This document shows positions 34,303-48,754 of a stretch of 64,000 nt of DNA, in pieces. The number at the start of each line of letters is the position of its first letter. The first letter of the stretch is position 1. This DNA comes from Gordonia malaquae NBRC 108250 (GTDB lineage Bacteria > Actinomycetota > Actinomycetes > Mycobacteriales > Mycobacteriaceae), in NCBI RefSeq assembly GCF_000344135.1, contig NZ_BAOP01000010.1, positions 62,001 through 126,000 of the forward strand, given 5' to 3'. A program made the translations under genes and the position numbers. Below the pieces are notes generated by a model that was not told where the DNA came from, made no database searches, and saw only the letters and a list, made by a program, of their open reading frames with translations.

Positions 34303-35361
34303 ATGTTCAGCGACCTGCGCACCATCGCGCGTGTACTCCGCGACGACTTCGCCCCACGCACCGCATCAGAGTCGGTGGTCGTCGTCGACCGCCCACACGG
34401 ACGTCTCCGCAGGTACGGGACGGCGCAGCAGCTCGACGATGCACGCGCGGCAGGCACTGTTCCGGTGGTTCTCGTGCCGCCGCTGGCGGTTCCGGCGAGC
34501 TGCTACGACCTCGCGCCCGGAGCGTTCCCGGCGAACTCCGTCGTCGAGTTCCTGCTGTCGACGGGAACAATTCCGTACGTCGTCGACTTCGGCGACGTCG
34601 GTTACGCAGATCGCCATCTCGGCTTCGACGACTACTTCGACACATTCGTTCCGCGGGCGATCGCGGACGCCGTCGACGACTTCCGAGCCGGTCCGGACGC
34701 CGTCGACCTCATGGGGTGGAGTCTCGGCGGAACGGTGTCGATCCTGACGGCCGCCTACCGCAAGGAGCTGCCCATCCGGTCGGTGATCACCGTCGGCACT
34801 CCCCTGAACTACATGAAGATGCCGATGTACTCGGCGGTCCGGAAGCTCCTGCGCCTCGTCGGCGGGCAACCACTCGGCGCAATCGCGCGCGCTATCGGAG
34901 GCATTCCGGCGCCGTTGGTCCAGCTGTCGTACCGAGCGACGAGCTGGCAGCGTGAACTCCGCAAACCGAAGTACATTCTGGACAACATCGATGACCATGA
35001 CGCGCTCATCCGGATGCAGGTGATCGACCGTTTCCAGGACTCTATGCCCGGCTACCCCGGACGACTCACCGAACAGATGCTGGTGAACCTCGTCATTCGG
35101 AACGAGATCGGCGAAGGCGTGCTTCACCTGGGCGGACACACGGTGGACGTCCGTACGCTCACCGCTCCCGTGTTCACGGTCGGCTCGCACCGGGACGCCA
35201 TCGTGAGCCACGCAGCAGCAGCGTACGGTCAGGAACTCCTGACAGGCTCGGCGCACGTCGAGTTCCACACAGTTGAATCGAGTCACCTCGGCCTGCTGAC
35301 CGGACCCGACGCGGCAGCCCACACGTGGCCTGCCATCGCCGCCTTCCGCGCGAGCCTCTGA
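34303..35361 (+). CDS. PhaC-like alpha/beta hydrolase
   Basis: A 352-residue alpha/beta hydrolase. The nucleophile elbow is MGWSLGG with serine, whereas true polyhydroxyalkanoate synthases carry cysteine there; the oxyanion region is VVLVPPLAVPASCYDL; the catalytic Asp is likely in VGSHRDAIV and the His in VESSHLG. The overall pattern resembles class III PhaC-related hydrolases/acyltransferases common in Mycobacteriales. Substrate unknown; an acyl ester or thioester is expected. It stands alone, divergent from mihF and convergent with pyrF. Confidence 0.8.
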   Translation: MFSDLRTIARVLRDDFAPRTASESVVVVDRPHGRLRRYGTAQQLDDARAAGTVPVVLVPPLAVPASCYDLAPGAFPANSVVEFLLSTGTIPYVVDFGDVGYADRHLGFDDYFDTFVPRAIADAVDDFRAGPDAVDLMGWSLGGTVSILTAAYRKELPIRSVITVGTPLNYMKMPMYSAVRKLLRLVGGQPLGAIARAIGGIPAPLVQLSYRATSWQRELRKPKYILDNIDDHDALIRMQVIDRFQDSMPGYPGRLTEQMLVNLVIRNEIGEGVLHLGGHTVDVRTLTAPVFTVGSHRDAIVSHAAAAYGQELLTGSAHVEFHTVESSHLGLLTGPDAAAHTWPAIAAFRASL

Positions 35362-35385
35362 CGCGGTTTTGATTGCGGGTGCGGG

Positions 35386-35433
35386 CCTTTCGACTCGCAA
35401 ACTCGCTCAAGACCCGCGAAGCGAGTCGAAAGG
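35386..35433. terminator. Bidirectional terminator-like inverted repeat
   Basis: CCTTTCGACTCGC (35386-35398) pairs with GCGAGTCGAAAGG (35421-35433) over 13 bp; the loop is 22 nt. It lies between the convergent hydrolase gene and pyrF and ends at the pyrF stop codon. Confidence 0.65.
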
Positions 35434-36251
35434 TCAGGACAGCGCGTTCTCGATCTCGTCGCGAGTCGCTTCGACTGCGGCGCGGAGCGCGGCCGAGTCG
35501 GGACCCGAACGGAGGATGCTGCGGCTCGCCGCGGGCAGCAGCCAGGAGAGGTCGGCTCCCTCGAAGATGCGCGCGAGGTCGGCCGCAGTGGCTCCCTGTG
35601 CACCGAGGCCGGGCGAGAGGATCGCTCCCCCGAGCGACGCGAGGTCCAGACCGTGCTCACGCGTGGCGCCCACGACCACACCGATGGTCCCCGGCGATGC
35701 GGCGTTCACCTCGGCAGCGGCGTCGACGATCGACTGAGCGACAGTTCCGCCGGTCTCGACGGTCGACTGCTGGAGTCCCCCGCCTTCCGGGTTCGACGTC
35801 CTGGCCAGTACGAACAGTCCCCGATCCGCGTCGCGCGCGGCCGTGACCGCCGGGGCGAGCGAACCGAAGCCGAGGTACGGAGACACGGTGACGGCGTCAC
35901 TGCACAGCGGCGACGCGTCGTCGAGCCAGGCCGTCGTGTACGCGGCCATCGTGGAGCCGATGTCACCGCGCTTGGCGTCGGACAGCACGATCGCACCGGC
36001 CTCGCGGCACCCCGCGATCGTCTCCTCGAGCACGGCGAATCCAGCCGAGCCGAACTGCTCGAAGAACGCCACCTGCGGCTTCACGACCGCGGCGACCGGC
36101 GCGATGCCCTCGACGCACGCCTGCGCGAACGATCGGAGCCCGTCGACCGACACCGGCAGTCCCCACTCGGTGAGCAGTGCCGCGTGCGGGTCGATGCCCG
36201 CGCACAGCCTGCCCCGAGCGGCGACCGCGTCGGCGTACCGCGGGCCGAAAC

Positions 36252-36255
<4 letters not shown>
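35434..36255 (-). CDS. pyrF: Orotidine-5'-phosphate decarboxylase, type 2
   Basis: Last step of UMP synthesis. The 273-residue product is of the longer, mycobacterial type, with GIDPH at the N-terminus and the catalytic [15 protein letters not shown] at 36255 overlaps the carB stop (GTGA) and starts the conserved [10 protein letters not shown]; the frame continues far upstream only as a shadow of carB. Last gene of the pyr operon. Confidence 0.95.
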
Positions 36256-39601
<3,346 letters not shown>

Positions 39602-39602
<1 letters not shown>

Positions 39603-40780
39603 CAGGAACGGGTCCCTTCCATGGTGGAGACGAACTTGTCGAAGAGGTTTGCTGCGTCGTGCGGGCCGGACGCGGCTTCGGGGTGGTACTGGACGGAGAA
39701 GGCCTGACCGGAGATCAGCTCGACGCCCTCGACGACACCGTCGTTGGCGCAGACGTGCGAGACTCGGGCGCGGCCAAACGCCGTGTCGAACTCCTCGCCC
39801 GCCTCACCGGCGATGGCGAACCCGTGGTTCTGCGAGGTGATGGCGACTCGTCCGGTGACGGTGTCGAGCACCGGGATGTTGATGCCCCGGTGACCGAACT
39901 TGAGCTTGTAGGTGTCGCGGCCGAATGCGCGACCCATGATCTGGTTGCCGAAGCAGATGCCGAACGTCGGCAGACCGGAGTCGATGACTTCGCTGGTCAG
40001 AGCCACCGCGGCGTCGGCGGTCGCCGGGTCGCCCGGACCGTTGGACAGGAAGAATCCGTCCGGGTTCACCGAGCGGATGTCGGCGAGAGTGGCGTTCGAC
40101 GGCAGGACGTGGACTTCGACGCCGCGCGCCGCGAGCATGCGCGGCGTGTTCGCCTTGATGCCCATGTCGAGCGCGGCGACACGCAGCTTGGCCTGCCCGC
40201 CTGCGGCTTCGACCACATACGGTTCGGTGGTGCTGACCTCTGCTGCCAGGTCCGCGCCGGCCATCGACGGCTGCGCCCGCACCGCGTCGAGCATCTCGTC
40301 GACCGATCGGAGCGCGTCGCCGGAGAAGATTCCCGCGCGCATCGAGCCGGTGTCGCGGAGCACCCGGACCACGGCGCGGGTGTCGATACCGGAGATGGAC
40401 ACGACGCCCTGGTCGGCGAGTTCACCTTCGAGGGTCGAACCCGCGCGCCAGTTGGAGACGCGGCGCGTGGGGTTGCGCACGGCGTAGCCCGCGACCCAGA
40501 TCTTGCCCGGATCGTCATGGTCGATGAAGTCCGCCGACCAGCGCACCGCGGACCGCTTGCCGAGCAGGCTCTCGCTGTCCTCGGTGTTCCAGCCGGTGTT
40601 GCCGATCTGCGGAGCTGTGGCCACCACGATCTGCCGGTGGTAGCTGGGGTCGGTGAGCGTCTCCTGGTATCCCGTCATCGCGGTGCAGAACACCGCTTCG
40701 CCCAGGGTCTCGCCGGTCGCACCGTAGGCGCGCCCGGTGTAGACCTGGCCGTTCTCCAGCACCAGTACTGCTTTGCTCAT
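39602..40780 (-). CDS. carA: Carbamoyl-phosphate synthase small subunit
   Basis: Glutaminase subunit feeding ammonia to CarB, for pyrimidine and arginine synthesis. The N-terminal domain starts [17 protein letters not shown]; the class I amidotransferase domain has the nucleophile in [10 protein letters not shown] and the His/Glu pair in [12 protein letters not shown]. 392 residues. Confidence 0.96.
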
Positions 40781-40783
40781 CTC

Positions 40784-41350
40784 TTACGAATCCTTCTTCT
40801 CAGGTGCCGGCGTGGTCTCGGTGTTCTCGAAGGCCTCGAACGCCTTCTCATTCAGGTCTGCGTACGCGGACGTCCAGTCCGGGTAGACGGTCTTGTCGTC
40901 GCCGCGGAGCCCGGAGTCGATCTCGACTCCCGACGGCAGCGCCCAGCGGATCACGAGCACACCGTCGCGGCTCATCACCTTCCCGGCCAGGCCGTTCTCG
41001 GTGCGGACTGCGACGAGAGAGTCCCGCGGAATCCAGATCTCCGACGCGCCCTGGCGGGTCAGCAACAGTCCGTCGTTGTACTCGGTCAGCTCGGCCGACG
41101 CGCGGTCGCCCTTGTCGCCGACGGCGACGCGGTTCTGCCAACTCGGCGACACCGTGCTCCCGACGTACAGACCGGTGTGCGGGCCGCGGATCGGATCACC
41201 GAGGTCGGTCGGTGTCTCCGGGAACGCGCCCAGTTCGTCGATCTGACGGTTGCCGCGCTTGCGCCATCCGCGCAACGCCAACGTCACAAGCGTCAGCCAG
41301 ATCGCGAGCGCGCCGAGTGCGATCAGCAGGTAATAGAGCCAGTTCGTCAC
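40784..41350 (-). CDS. Membrane protein with PH-like domain in the pyr operon
   Basis: A 188-residue protein with one N-terminal transmembrane helix (about 4-26), a basic linker and a beta-rich domain ([46 protein letters not shown]) resembling bacterial PH-like domains. It corresponds in position to M. tuberculosis Rv1382. GTG at 41350 overlaps the pyrC stop. Its place between carA and pyrC is conserved, but its role is unknown. Confidence 0.85.
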   Translation of the reverse strand: MTNWLYYLLIALGALAIWLTLVTLALRGWRKRGNRQIDELGAFPETPTDLGDPIRGPHTGLYVGSTVSPSWQNRVAVGDKGDRASAELTEYNDGLLLTRQGASEIWIPRDSLVAVRTENGLAGKVMSRDGVLVIRWALPSGVEIDSGLRGDDKTVYPDWTSAYADLNEKAFEAFENTETTPAPEKKDS

Positions 41351-42672
41351 AGCCACCCCTCGACTTCGCTCGGGGATCCGGCGGCGCGGCGCGCGGTGAC
41401 ACGTCCTCGAAGGAAGGTCGCCTCGACGGTGCCGGGCAGAGTCATCGTCTCGTACGGCGTGTTCGCCGACTTGCTGGCGAGGTCGTCGCTGCTCACGGTC
41501 CACGACGAGTCCGGGTCGATGATCGTGAGGTTGGCCGGCTCGCCGACCGCGATCGGGCGTCCCTGATCGTCCAGTCCGACGATCTCGGCGGGGCGTTCGC
41601 TCATCACTCGGGCCACTCCGCGCCAATCGAGCAGACCGGTGCGCAGCATCGTCTCGACGACGATCGAGACCGCGGTCTCGAGTCCGAGCATCCCCGGCCG
41701 GGCCTGGGAGAACTCGCAACACTTCTCTTGTGAGGCGTGAGGTGCGTGGTCCGTGGCGACGCAGTCGACGATGCCGTCGGCCAGCGCCTGACGCAGGGCG
41801 AGCTTGTCACGCTCCTCACGAAGCGGCGGGTTCACACGATTGACGCCGTCGTAGGTCTCCAGCCGCGAGTCGTCGAGCAGCAGGTGATGCGGGGTCACCT
41901 CCGCGGTGACGTCGATCCCCTGGCTGCGAGCCCATCGAAGAAGTTCGACGGTGCCTTCGGTGGACGCGTGGGCGATGTGGACACGCGCGCCCGCGTCACG
42001 GGCCAGGAGCGCGTCGCGGACCACGATCGACTCCTCTGCGGCGCGCGGCCAGCCTGCCAAGCCGAGGCGTGCGGCAGTCGGGCCGTCGTGCGCGACTGCG
42101 CCCTCGGTGAGGCGCGGGTCTTCGGAGTGCTGGGAGATCAGGACGCCGAGTCCGGTCGAGTACTCGAGAGCGCGTTTCATGATCACCGGATCGTGGACGC
42201 ACTTGCCGTCGTCGCTGAACAGGCGGACCTTGGCGGCGCCGGAGGCCATCATGCCCATCTCGGCGAGTTGTTCGCCCGCCAGGCCGACGGTGACCGCACC
42301 GACCGGGTGGACGTCGACGAGGCCGACTTCCTGACCGAGGCGCCACACCAGATCCGTGATCGAGGAGTTGTCCGCGACGGGAGCGGTGTTGGCCATCGCG
42401 AACACTGCGGTGTAGCCGCCGCGGGCGGCGGCCCGTGATCCGGACTCGACGGTCTCGGTGTCTTCTCGGCCCGGCTCACGCAGGTGAGTGTGCAGGTCGA
42501 CGAAGCCGGGCAGCAGGACCCCTCCGCGCCCGTCGACGGTCTCCGCACCGTCGGGTGCGGTGAGACCGGAGCCGATCTCGGTGATCTCGCCGTCGACGAC
42601 GGCGACATCGACGGGCTCGCCGTCACCGTAGGGTCGAACGTTGGTGATCAGGACCGATCCGGTGGCGGTCAC
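41347..42672 (-). CDS. pyrC: Dihydroorotase
   Basis: Zinc enzyme cyclising carbamoyl aspartate to dihydroorotate. The 441-residue type I protein has the metal site [13 protein letters not shown], the Lys region [18 protein letters not shown] near residue 310 and GLETAVSI. Overlaps pyrB by 4 nt. Confidence 0.96.
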   Translation of the reverse strand: MTATGSVLITNVRPYGDGEPVDVAVVDGEITEIGSGLTAPDGAETVDGRGGVLLPGFVDLHTHLREPGREDTETVESGSRAAARGGYTAVFAMANTAPVADNSSITDLVWRLGQEVGLVDVHPVGAVTVGLAGEQLAEMGMMASGAAKVRLFSDDGKCVHDPVIMKRALEYSTGLGVLISQHSEDPRLTEGAVAHDGPTAARLGLAGWPRAAEESIVVRDALLARDAGARVHIAHASTEGTVELLRWARSQGIDVTAEVTPHHLLLDDSRLETYDGVNRVNPPLREERDKLALRQALADGIVDCVATDHAPHASQEKCCEFSQARPGMLGLETAVSIVVETMLRTGLLDWRGVARVMSERPAEIVGLDDQGRPIAVGEPANLTIIDPDSSWTVSSDDLASKSANTPYETMTLPGTVEATFLRGRVTARRAAGSPSEVEGWL

Positions 42673-43667
42673 GACTGCTCTCCTGACGTGGTGATCGTAG
42701 TGTGGTGCGACGGCTGTTCGTCGGCGCTCGCGAGGAGGCGGAAGAGGACCGCCATCCGGACGTGCACACCGTTGCGAACCTGTTCGAGGACGGTGGCCTG
42801 CGGGGTGTCGGCGACGTCGAAGCCGATCTCCATGCCGCGGAGCATCGGGCCCGGGTGCAGTAGCACCGCGTCGTCGCGAAGCATCGAGCGTCGGTTGTCC
42901 GACAGTCCGTAGCGGACCGAGTACTCGCGGGAGCTCGGGAAGAAGCCGCCGTTCATGCGTTCGGCCTGGACCCGCAGCATCATCACCGCGTCGGCGGCAG
43001 GCAGTTCCGCGTCGAGGTCGGTGGCGACGCGGACCGGCCAGGTCTGCACCCCTGTCGGCAGCAGGGTGGGCGGCGCGACGAGCACGACTTCGGCGCCGAG
43101 AGTCGACAACAGCAGCGCGTTCGACCGTGCGACACGGGAGTGCAGGATGTCACCGACGATCAGGATCCTGCGTCCGTCCAGGCCCCCGAGACGCTGACGG
43201 ATCGTGTAGGCGTCGAGCAGCGCCTGTGTCGGGTGCTCGTGCATGCCGTCGCCCGCGTTGATCACGCTCGGTCCAGTACTGGGGACTCCGAGGATGTCGC
43301 TGCCGTCGTTGGTCCAGCGGGCGATCTGCGCTGCCGATCCCGATGCCGGATGTCGGACGATGAGTGCGTCTGCGCCGAGCGCACGCAGAGTCTTGGCGGT
43401 GTCGCGGAGGGACTCCCCCTTGTTGACCGACGAGCTGGACGCGCTGACGTTGATGACGTCGGCGCTCATCCACTTGCCGGCCACCTCGAAGGAGACGCGG
43501 GTGCGGGTGGAGTTCTCGTAGAACATCGTCATCACTGTGCGACCGCGCAATGTGGGGAGCTTGCGCACCTCGCGTCCGGCGAGGGCCTGTTCGAAGCGCT
43601 GCGCCTCGTCGAGGATGTCGATCGCATCGTCTCGCGACAGATCGGCGGTGGAGAGGAGGTGCTTCAT
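42669..43667 (-). CDS. pyrB: Aspartate carbamoyltransferase catalytic subunit
   Basis: First committed pyrimidine step. Carbamoyl-phosphate binding is [13 protein letters not shown]; aspartate binding includes [24 protein letters not shown] and [12 protein letters not shown]. 332 residues. Overlaps pyrR and pyrC by 4 nt each. No regulatory PyrI is encoded here. Confidence 0.96.
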   Translation of the reverse strand: MKHLLSTADLSRDDAIDILDEAQRFEQALAGREVRKLPTLRGRTVMTMFYENSTRTRVSFEVAGKWMSADVINVSASSSSVNKGESLRDTAKTLRALGADALIVRHPASGSAAQIARWTNDGSDILGVPSTGPSVINAGDGMHEHPTQALLDAYTIRQRLGGLDGRRILIVGDILHSRVARSNALLLSTLGAEVVLVAPPTLLPTGVQTWPVRVATDLDAELPAADAVMMLRVQAERMNGGFFPSSREYSVRYGLSDNRRSMLRDDAVLLHPGPMLRGMEIGFDVADTPQATVLEQVRNGVHVRMAVLFRLLASADEQPSHHTTITTSGEQS

Positions 43668-44242
43668 CGCAGCACCACCTCGTCGAGCCCGTCGTGCTCG
43701 GCGAGATGCACCTGTACGTCTTCGTCACGTGAGGTGGGGATGTTCTTTCCGACGTAGTCGGCGCGGAGCGGCAGTTCACGGTGTCCGCGGTCGACCAGAA
43801 CGGCCAGCTGAACGGCCGCGGGCCGACCGAGGTCGCGGAGTGCGTCGAGGGCTGCGCGGACCGTCCGCCCGGAGAACAGGACGTCGTCGACGAGGATCAC
43901 GAGCGCCCCGTCGACACCGCCTTCGGGCACCAGCGTGCGCTCGAGCGGGCGGTGTGGTTTGTCTCGGAGATCATCGCGGTACAGCGTGATGTCCAGGTAG
44001 CCGGTCTCCACGGTCACTCCGGAGAACTCGGCGATCTTGCCTGCGAGGCGCTGCGCGAGGCTGGTGCCGCGGGTGGGGATGCCGATCAGCAGCACTCGGC
44101 GTGAACCGACTGCGTCGAGGGCGGTCTTCTCTATGACTTGATGAGCCATTCGCGCCACCGTGCGTCCGACGTCTGATGCGTCGAGCAGGACACGGGGCTG
44201 CCCCTTCTCCGGGGTGTGGGCATCATCGACCGGCGGAACCAA
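43664..44242 (-). CDS. pyrR: Bifunctional pyr operon regulator / uracil phosphoribosyltransferase
   Basis: RNA-binding repressor of the pyr operon that also has UPRTase activity. The 192-residue product carries [24 protein letters not shown] and the PRPP loop [20 protein letters not shown]. The probable start is TTG at 44242: AAGGAGG lies 5-6 nt upstream, no ATG or GTG is in frame nearby, and the resulting length matches mycobacterial PyrR. The frame is open to 44494, but that part overlaps nusB and has no homology. Confidence 0.9.
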   Translation of the reverse strand: MVPPVDDAHTPEKGQPRVLLDASDVGRTVARMAHQVIEKTALDAVGSRRVLLIGIPTRGTSLAQRLAGKIAEFSGVTVETGYLDITLYRDDLRDKPHRPLERTLVPEGGVDGALVILVDDVLFSGRTVRAALDALRDLGRPAAVQLAVLVDRGHRELPLRADYVGKNIPTSRDEDVQVHLAEHDGLDEVVLR

Positions 44243-44254
44243 GCCGACCTCCTT

Positions 44255-44275
44255 CTCCGCCTCACTGGACGGGTC
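44255..44275 (-). promoter_or_regulatory. PyrR-binding loop in the pyr operon leader
   Basis: On the minus strand GTCCAGTGAGGC matches the PyrR binding-loop core (URUCCNGNGAGGY type) and is flanked by complementary CCG/CGG. The Shine-Dalgarno follows within 5 nt, and outer GACC (before) can pair with GGTC (overlapping the SD). PyrR bound to UMP/UTP would then hide the SD, as described for M. smegmatis translational repression. The match is from memory of the consensus. Confidence 0.65.
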
Positions 44276-44303
44276 GTTAAAGGATTTTCGCTTGAGAGGT
44301 AGT

Positions 44304-44753
44304 CTACTCCGCTGCTGCGGCGGCGCGGACTTGAGGTGCGAGTTCGGCGATACGGCCGAGCACGCCGTTGACGAATGCGGGCGACTCGTCGGTGGAGAGC
44401 TCCTTGGCGAGCGTGACCGCCTCGTCGAGAACAACGTGGATGTCGACCTCGTTGGAGTACAGCAGCTCCCAGACCGCGAGACGCAGGATTGCACGATCGA
44501 CTGCCGGAAGGCGGTGCAGCTTCCAGTTGTCCAAGTGCGAGGAGATCACCGCGTCGATCTGACTCGCGTCGGCGGCGACACCCTCGACGAGAGTAACGGT
44601 GTACCCGGTCATCTCGCCGACGGCGTCGTGCTCGGCGAACCATGCGCGGCGGTCGGCGACCACCTGGGTGGCGGGGACCTCTTTGGCCTCCGCTTCGAAC
44701 AGGATGTCCACCGCACGCGCACGCATGCGGTGGCGGCCTTTTGCTTCAGTCAC
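44304..44753 (-). CDS. nusB: Transcription antitermination factor NusB
   Basis: Binds boxA RNA with S10 in rRNA antitermination. The 149-residue all-helical protein shows [14 protein letters not shown] at the N-terminus and [43 protein letters not shown] at the C-terminus. GTG start; no strong RBS. It precedes pyrR by 61 nt. Confidence 0.95.
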   Translation of the reverse strand: MTEAKGRHRMRARAVDILFEAEAKEVPATQVVADRRAWFAEHDAVGEMTGYTVTLVEGVAADASQIDAVISSHLDNWKLHRLPAVDRAILRLAVWELLYSNEVDIHVVLDEAVTLAKELSTDESPAFVNGVLGRIAELAPQVRAAAAAE

Positions 44754-44803
44754 GCTTCGACTCGCTTTGCTCGCTCACTAACCAGCTGTTCAGTACTCGC
44801 CGA

Positions 44804-45367
44804 TCAGCTGTTGACGCGGCCGAGGTAATTGCCGTCGCGCGAATCGATCTTCAGCTTGTCGCCGGTGTTGATGAAGAGCGGGACCTGGACCTCGGCGCCG
44901 GTCTCCAGCGTGGCGGGCTTGGTGCCTCCGGTGGAGCGATCGCCCTGCAGACCGGGGTCGGTCTGCGAAACGACGAGTTCGACGGTGACGGGCAACTCGA
45001 CGAACAGCGGCGCGCCCTCGTGGGTCGCGACCTGCACGGTCATGTTCTCGAGGAGGAAACGTGCACCGTCGCCGACGGTTTCCGGCGTGATGTTGATCTG
45101 GTCGTACGTCTCGCCGTCCATGAAGACGAAATCGTCACCGTCGTTGTACAGGTACGTCATGTCGCGGCGGTCGACGGTCGCGGTCTCGACCTTGACACCC
45201 GCGTTGAACGTCTTGTCGACGCCCTTTCCCGTGAGCACGTTCTTGATCTTGGTGCGCACGAAAGCCGGCCCCTTGCCGGGCTTCACGTGCTGGAACTCCA
45301 GGATCTGCCAGAGCTGGTCGTCCATCTTGAGGACGAGTCCGTTCTTGAAGTCGGCGGTCGTCGCCAT
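44804..45367 (-). CDS. efp: Elongation factor P
   Basis: Relieves ribosome stalling at polyproline. The 187 residues form three beta domains: the N-terminal KOW-like domain has the loop [13 protein letters not shown], whose Lys is the tip residue. GAGGAGAA lies upstream of the ATG. It is followed by nusB after 50 nt, as in relatives. Confidence 0.97.
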   Translation of the reverse strand: MATTADFKNGLVLKMDDQLWQILEFQHVKPGKGPAFVRTKIKNVLTGKGVDKTFNAGVKVETATVDRRDMTYLYNDGDDFVFMDGETYDQINITPETVGDGARFLLENMTVQVATHEGAPLFVELPVTVELVVSQTDPGLQGDRSTGGTKPATLETGAEVQVPLFINTGDKLKIDSRDGNYLGRVNS

Positions 45368-45415
45368 GAATGTTCTCCTCGCGGTTCGCCTGCCCCGGTG
45401 GGGGCCGGCTGCTGT

Positions 45416-46525
45416 CTACAGGACGCGGAGCGCCCTGGATGTGGTCGTCAGCGACGTCGGTCCGGCGTCGGTGACAACAAGGGTGTCCTCGATCCGCACG
45501 CCTCCGCGTCCCGGCAGGTAAATACCTGGTTCGACGGTGACCGTTGCGCCGTCAGGCAGTGTACCGCTCGCAGCGGCCCCGATTCCCGGTGCTTCGTGTA
45601 TCTGCAGGCCCACGCCGTGCCCGAGCCCGTGCACGTAGTACTCGCCGTACCCGGCGTCGGTGATGATCCGTCTGGCTGCGGCGTCGATGTCGGCGAGTTC
45701 CGCACCGACTGTCAGAGCGTCGCGGCCGGCCTGCTGTGCGGTCAGGACGATGTCGAAGATCTCGGTCTGCCACGCCTGAGGCTCGCCGAGCACGAAGGTG
45801 CGCGTCATGTCGGAGTGGTATCCACTCCAGACGCACCCGAAATCGATCTTGACCAGGTCGCCTGCCCTCAGGACGACGTCCGTCGGGCGGTGGTGCGGGA
45901 TCGCCGACATGGCGCCTGCCGCGACGATCGTCTCGAAAGCGATCGCGTCCGCGCCGAGAGCGAACATCTCCCATTCGAGTTCGCGAGCGACCTGGCGTTC
46001 CGTACGGCCGGGGGTGATCGCTCCGCGGTCGATCAATGCGGCGAGCGCGGCGTCGCCGACCCGGCACGCGGACGTGATCAAATCCACTTCATCGGCGTCT
46101 TTCACGATGCGTAACCGCTCGACTGCATCCGTGACCGGGGTCAACGCCGCACCGACCTCCCCGGCGAGTTCGGCGAGTCGCGAATAGTCGGAGACTGTGA
46201 CGACGTGACCTTCGATCGCGACGCGCGCGCCCGGCTGCTCCGCCGCGGCCACTCGCAGGAGCGCCGACGGGCAGTCGCGGTTGATCTCCGCGCGAAGGTC
46301 GGCGGCCTGCTCCCCCACCTGGGTGATGTAGCGACCGTCGGTCGATATCCGATCACGGTCACGGTCGGACCCCGCCCACACGAGTGCGGCCCCGTTGCTC
46401 CCCGTGAACCCTGTGAGATATCGCAGGTTCGTCAGGTCGGAGACGATGATCGCATCGACGTCCGACGCCTCGATCTCGGCGGCGAGTCGGGCCCGTCGGG
46501 CACCGTGATTTGTTGAAAAGTGCAT
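45416..46525 (-). CDS. pepQ: M24-family Xaa-Pro peptidase (PepQ-like)
   Basis: Metallo-aminopeptidase/dipeptidase of the pita-bread fold. The N-terminal creatinase-like domain has SDLTNLRYLTGFTGSNGA. Metal ligands are in KIDFGCVW, GYHSDMTR, GLGHGVG and VEPGIYLPGRGGVRIED. Start uncertain: ATG at 46525 gives an N-terminus close to relatives; another ATG lies at 46543. Neither has a clear RBS. About 369 residues. Confidence 0.92.
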   Translation of the reverse strand: MHFSTNHGARRARLAAEIEASDVDAIIVSDLTNLRYLTGFTGSNGAALVWAGSDRDRDRISTDGRYITQVGEQAADLRAEINRDCPSALLRVAAAEQPGARVAIEGHVVTVSDYSRLAELAGEVGAALTPVTDAVERLRIVKDADEVDLITSACRVGDAALAALIDRGAITPGRTERQVARELEWEMFALGADAIAFETIVAAGAMSAIPHHRPTDVVLRAGDLVKIDFGCVWSGYHSDMTRTFVLGEPQAWQTEIFDIVLTAQQAGRDALTVGAELADIDAAARRIITDAGYGEYYVHGLGHGVGLQIHEAPGIGAAASGTLPDGATVTVEPGIYLPGRGGVRIEDTLVVTDAGPTSLTTTSRALRVL

Positions 46526-46532
46526 GTCTGCA

Positions 46533-46561
46533 TTGTTGAACATGTTCTACCCGGCTACTGT
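46533..46561 (+). promoter_or_regulatory. Promoter of the leaderless B-4DMT gene
   Basis: TTGTTG (46533-46538), a 17-bp spacer, TACTGT (46556-46561), then 6 nt to the ATG. The GGCTACTGT block recurs at the same distance before the ypfJ-like gene at 60754. It overlaps the 5' end region of divergent pepQ. Confidence 0.6.
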
Positions 46562-46567
46562 GTCCCC

Positions 46568-47059
46568 ATGAGTTCGTGGCTTCTTCGTGGTGTCGTGATG
46601 TCCATTGTGCATATCGCCGCCCGCATCATCCTCGGTGCCGTCGTGATTTCCGCACCCCTGTCGTCTCCCCTCGCCCGGTGGCTGACGATTGCGGCCTGCA
46701 TCGTCGTCGCCATCGTGTGGGGCGGCCTGGACGGCCTGAAGGATGCGCGTGCGCATTCCGACCCCGATGACTACGAGGACCTCACTGTCCGCTGGCTCAA
46801 GGCAGGCCTGTTCGCAGGTTTCGTGTCCTGCCTGGTGAGCTGGATTCTCGGCACCGTCTGGTTGAACGGCATCGGTCAGGCGAGCCTGCCGATCGAGCTG
46901 ATCGCCGGCACGTCGTTCATCGCCCTGATCGTCTTCGTGCCGGCCTTCTTCGGCGCCTCGGTCGGCCGTTTCCTGATCCGGCGCGAGCAGCGCAAGGCGG
47001 AGCTCGCAGCCGAAGAGGCCGCCGAGGCCAACACCCAGCACGCAGTGCCCGCAGCCTGA
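46568..47059 (+). CDS. B-4DMT-family four-helix membrane protein
   Basis: A 163-residue membrane protein with four predicted helices (about 9-30, 35-55, 82-101 and 110-135) and an acidic/Ala-rich cytoplasmic tail. It corresponds in position to M. tuberculosis Rv2536 beside pepQ and is of the type annotated as B-4DMT family transporter. ATG at 46568 is preferred over the upstream in-frame ATG because of the -10 at 46556-46561. Function not established. Confidence 0.8.
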   Translation: MSSWLLRGVVMSIVHIAARIILGAVVISAPLSSPLARWLTIAACIVVAIVWGGLDGLKDARAHSDPDDYEDLTVRWLKAGLFAGFVSCLVSWILGTVWLNGIGQASLPIELIAGTSFIALIVFVPAFFGASVGRFLIRREQRKAELAAEEAAEANTQHAVPAA

Positions 47060-47076
47060 CCGACCCGCGAACGCCG

Positions 47077-47111
47077 AACGGCGCCGGACCTCATCGAGGT
47101 CCGGCGCCGTT
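47077..47111. terminator. Bidirectional terminator between B-4DMT gene and aroB
   Basis: Perfect 16-bp inverted repeat (47077-47092 with 47096-47111), 3-nt loop ATC, followed on the plus strand by CTTCAT. Convergent position. Confidence 0.85.
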
Positions 47112-47126
47112 CTTCATCTCAGCTCC

Positions 47127-48750
<1,624 letters not shown>

Positions 48751-48754
<4 letters not shown>

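Noticed and set aside
46538-46547. GAACATGTTC as a LexA/SOS box
   Set aside because: Mycobacterial-type boxes need four bases between GAAC and GTTC; here only two are present and the flanks do not fit.
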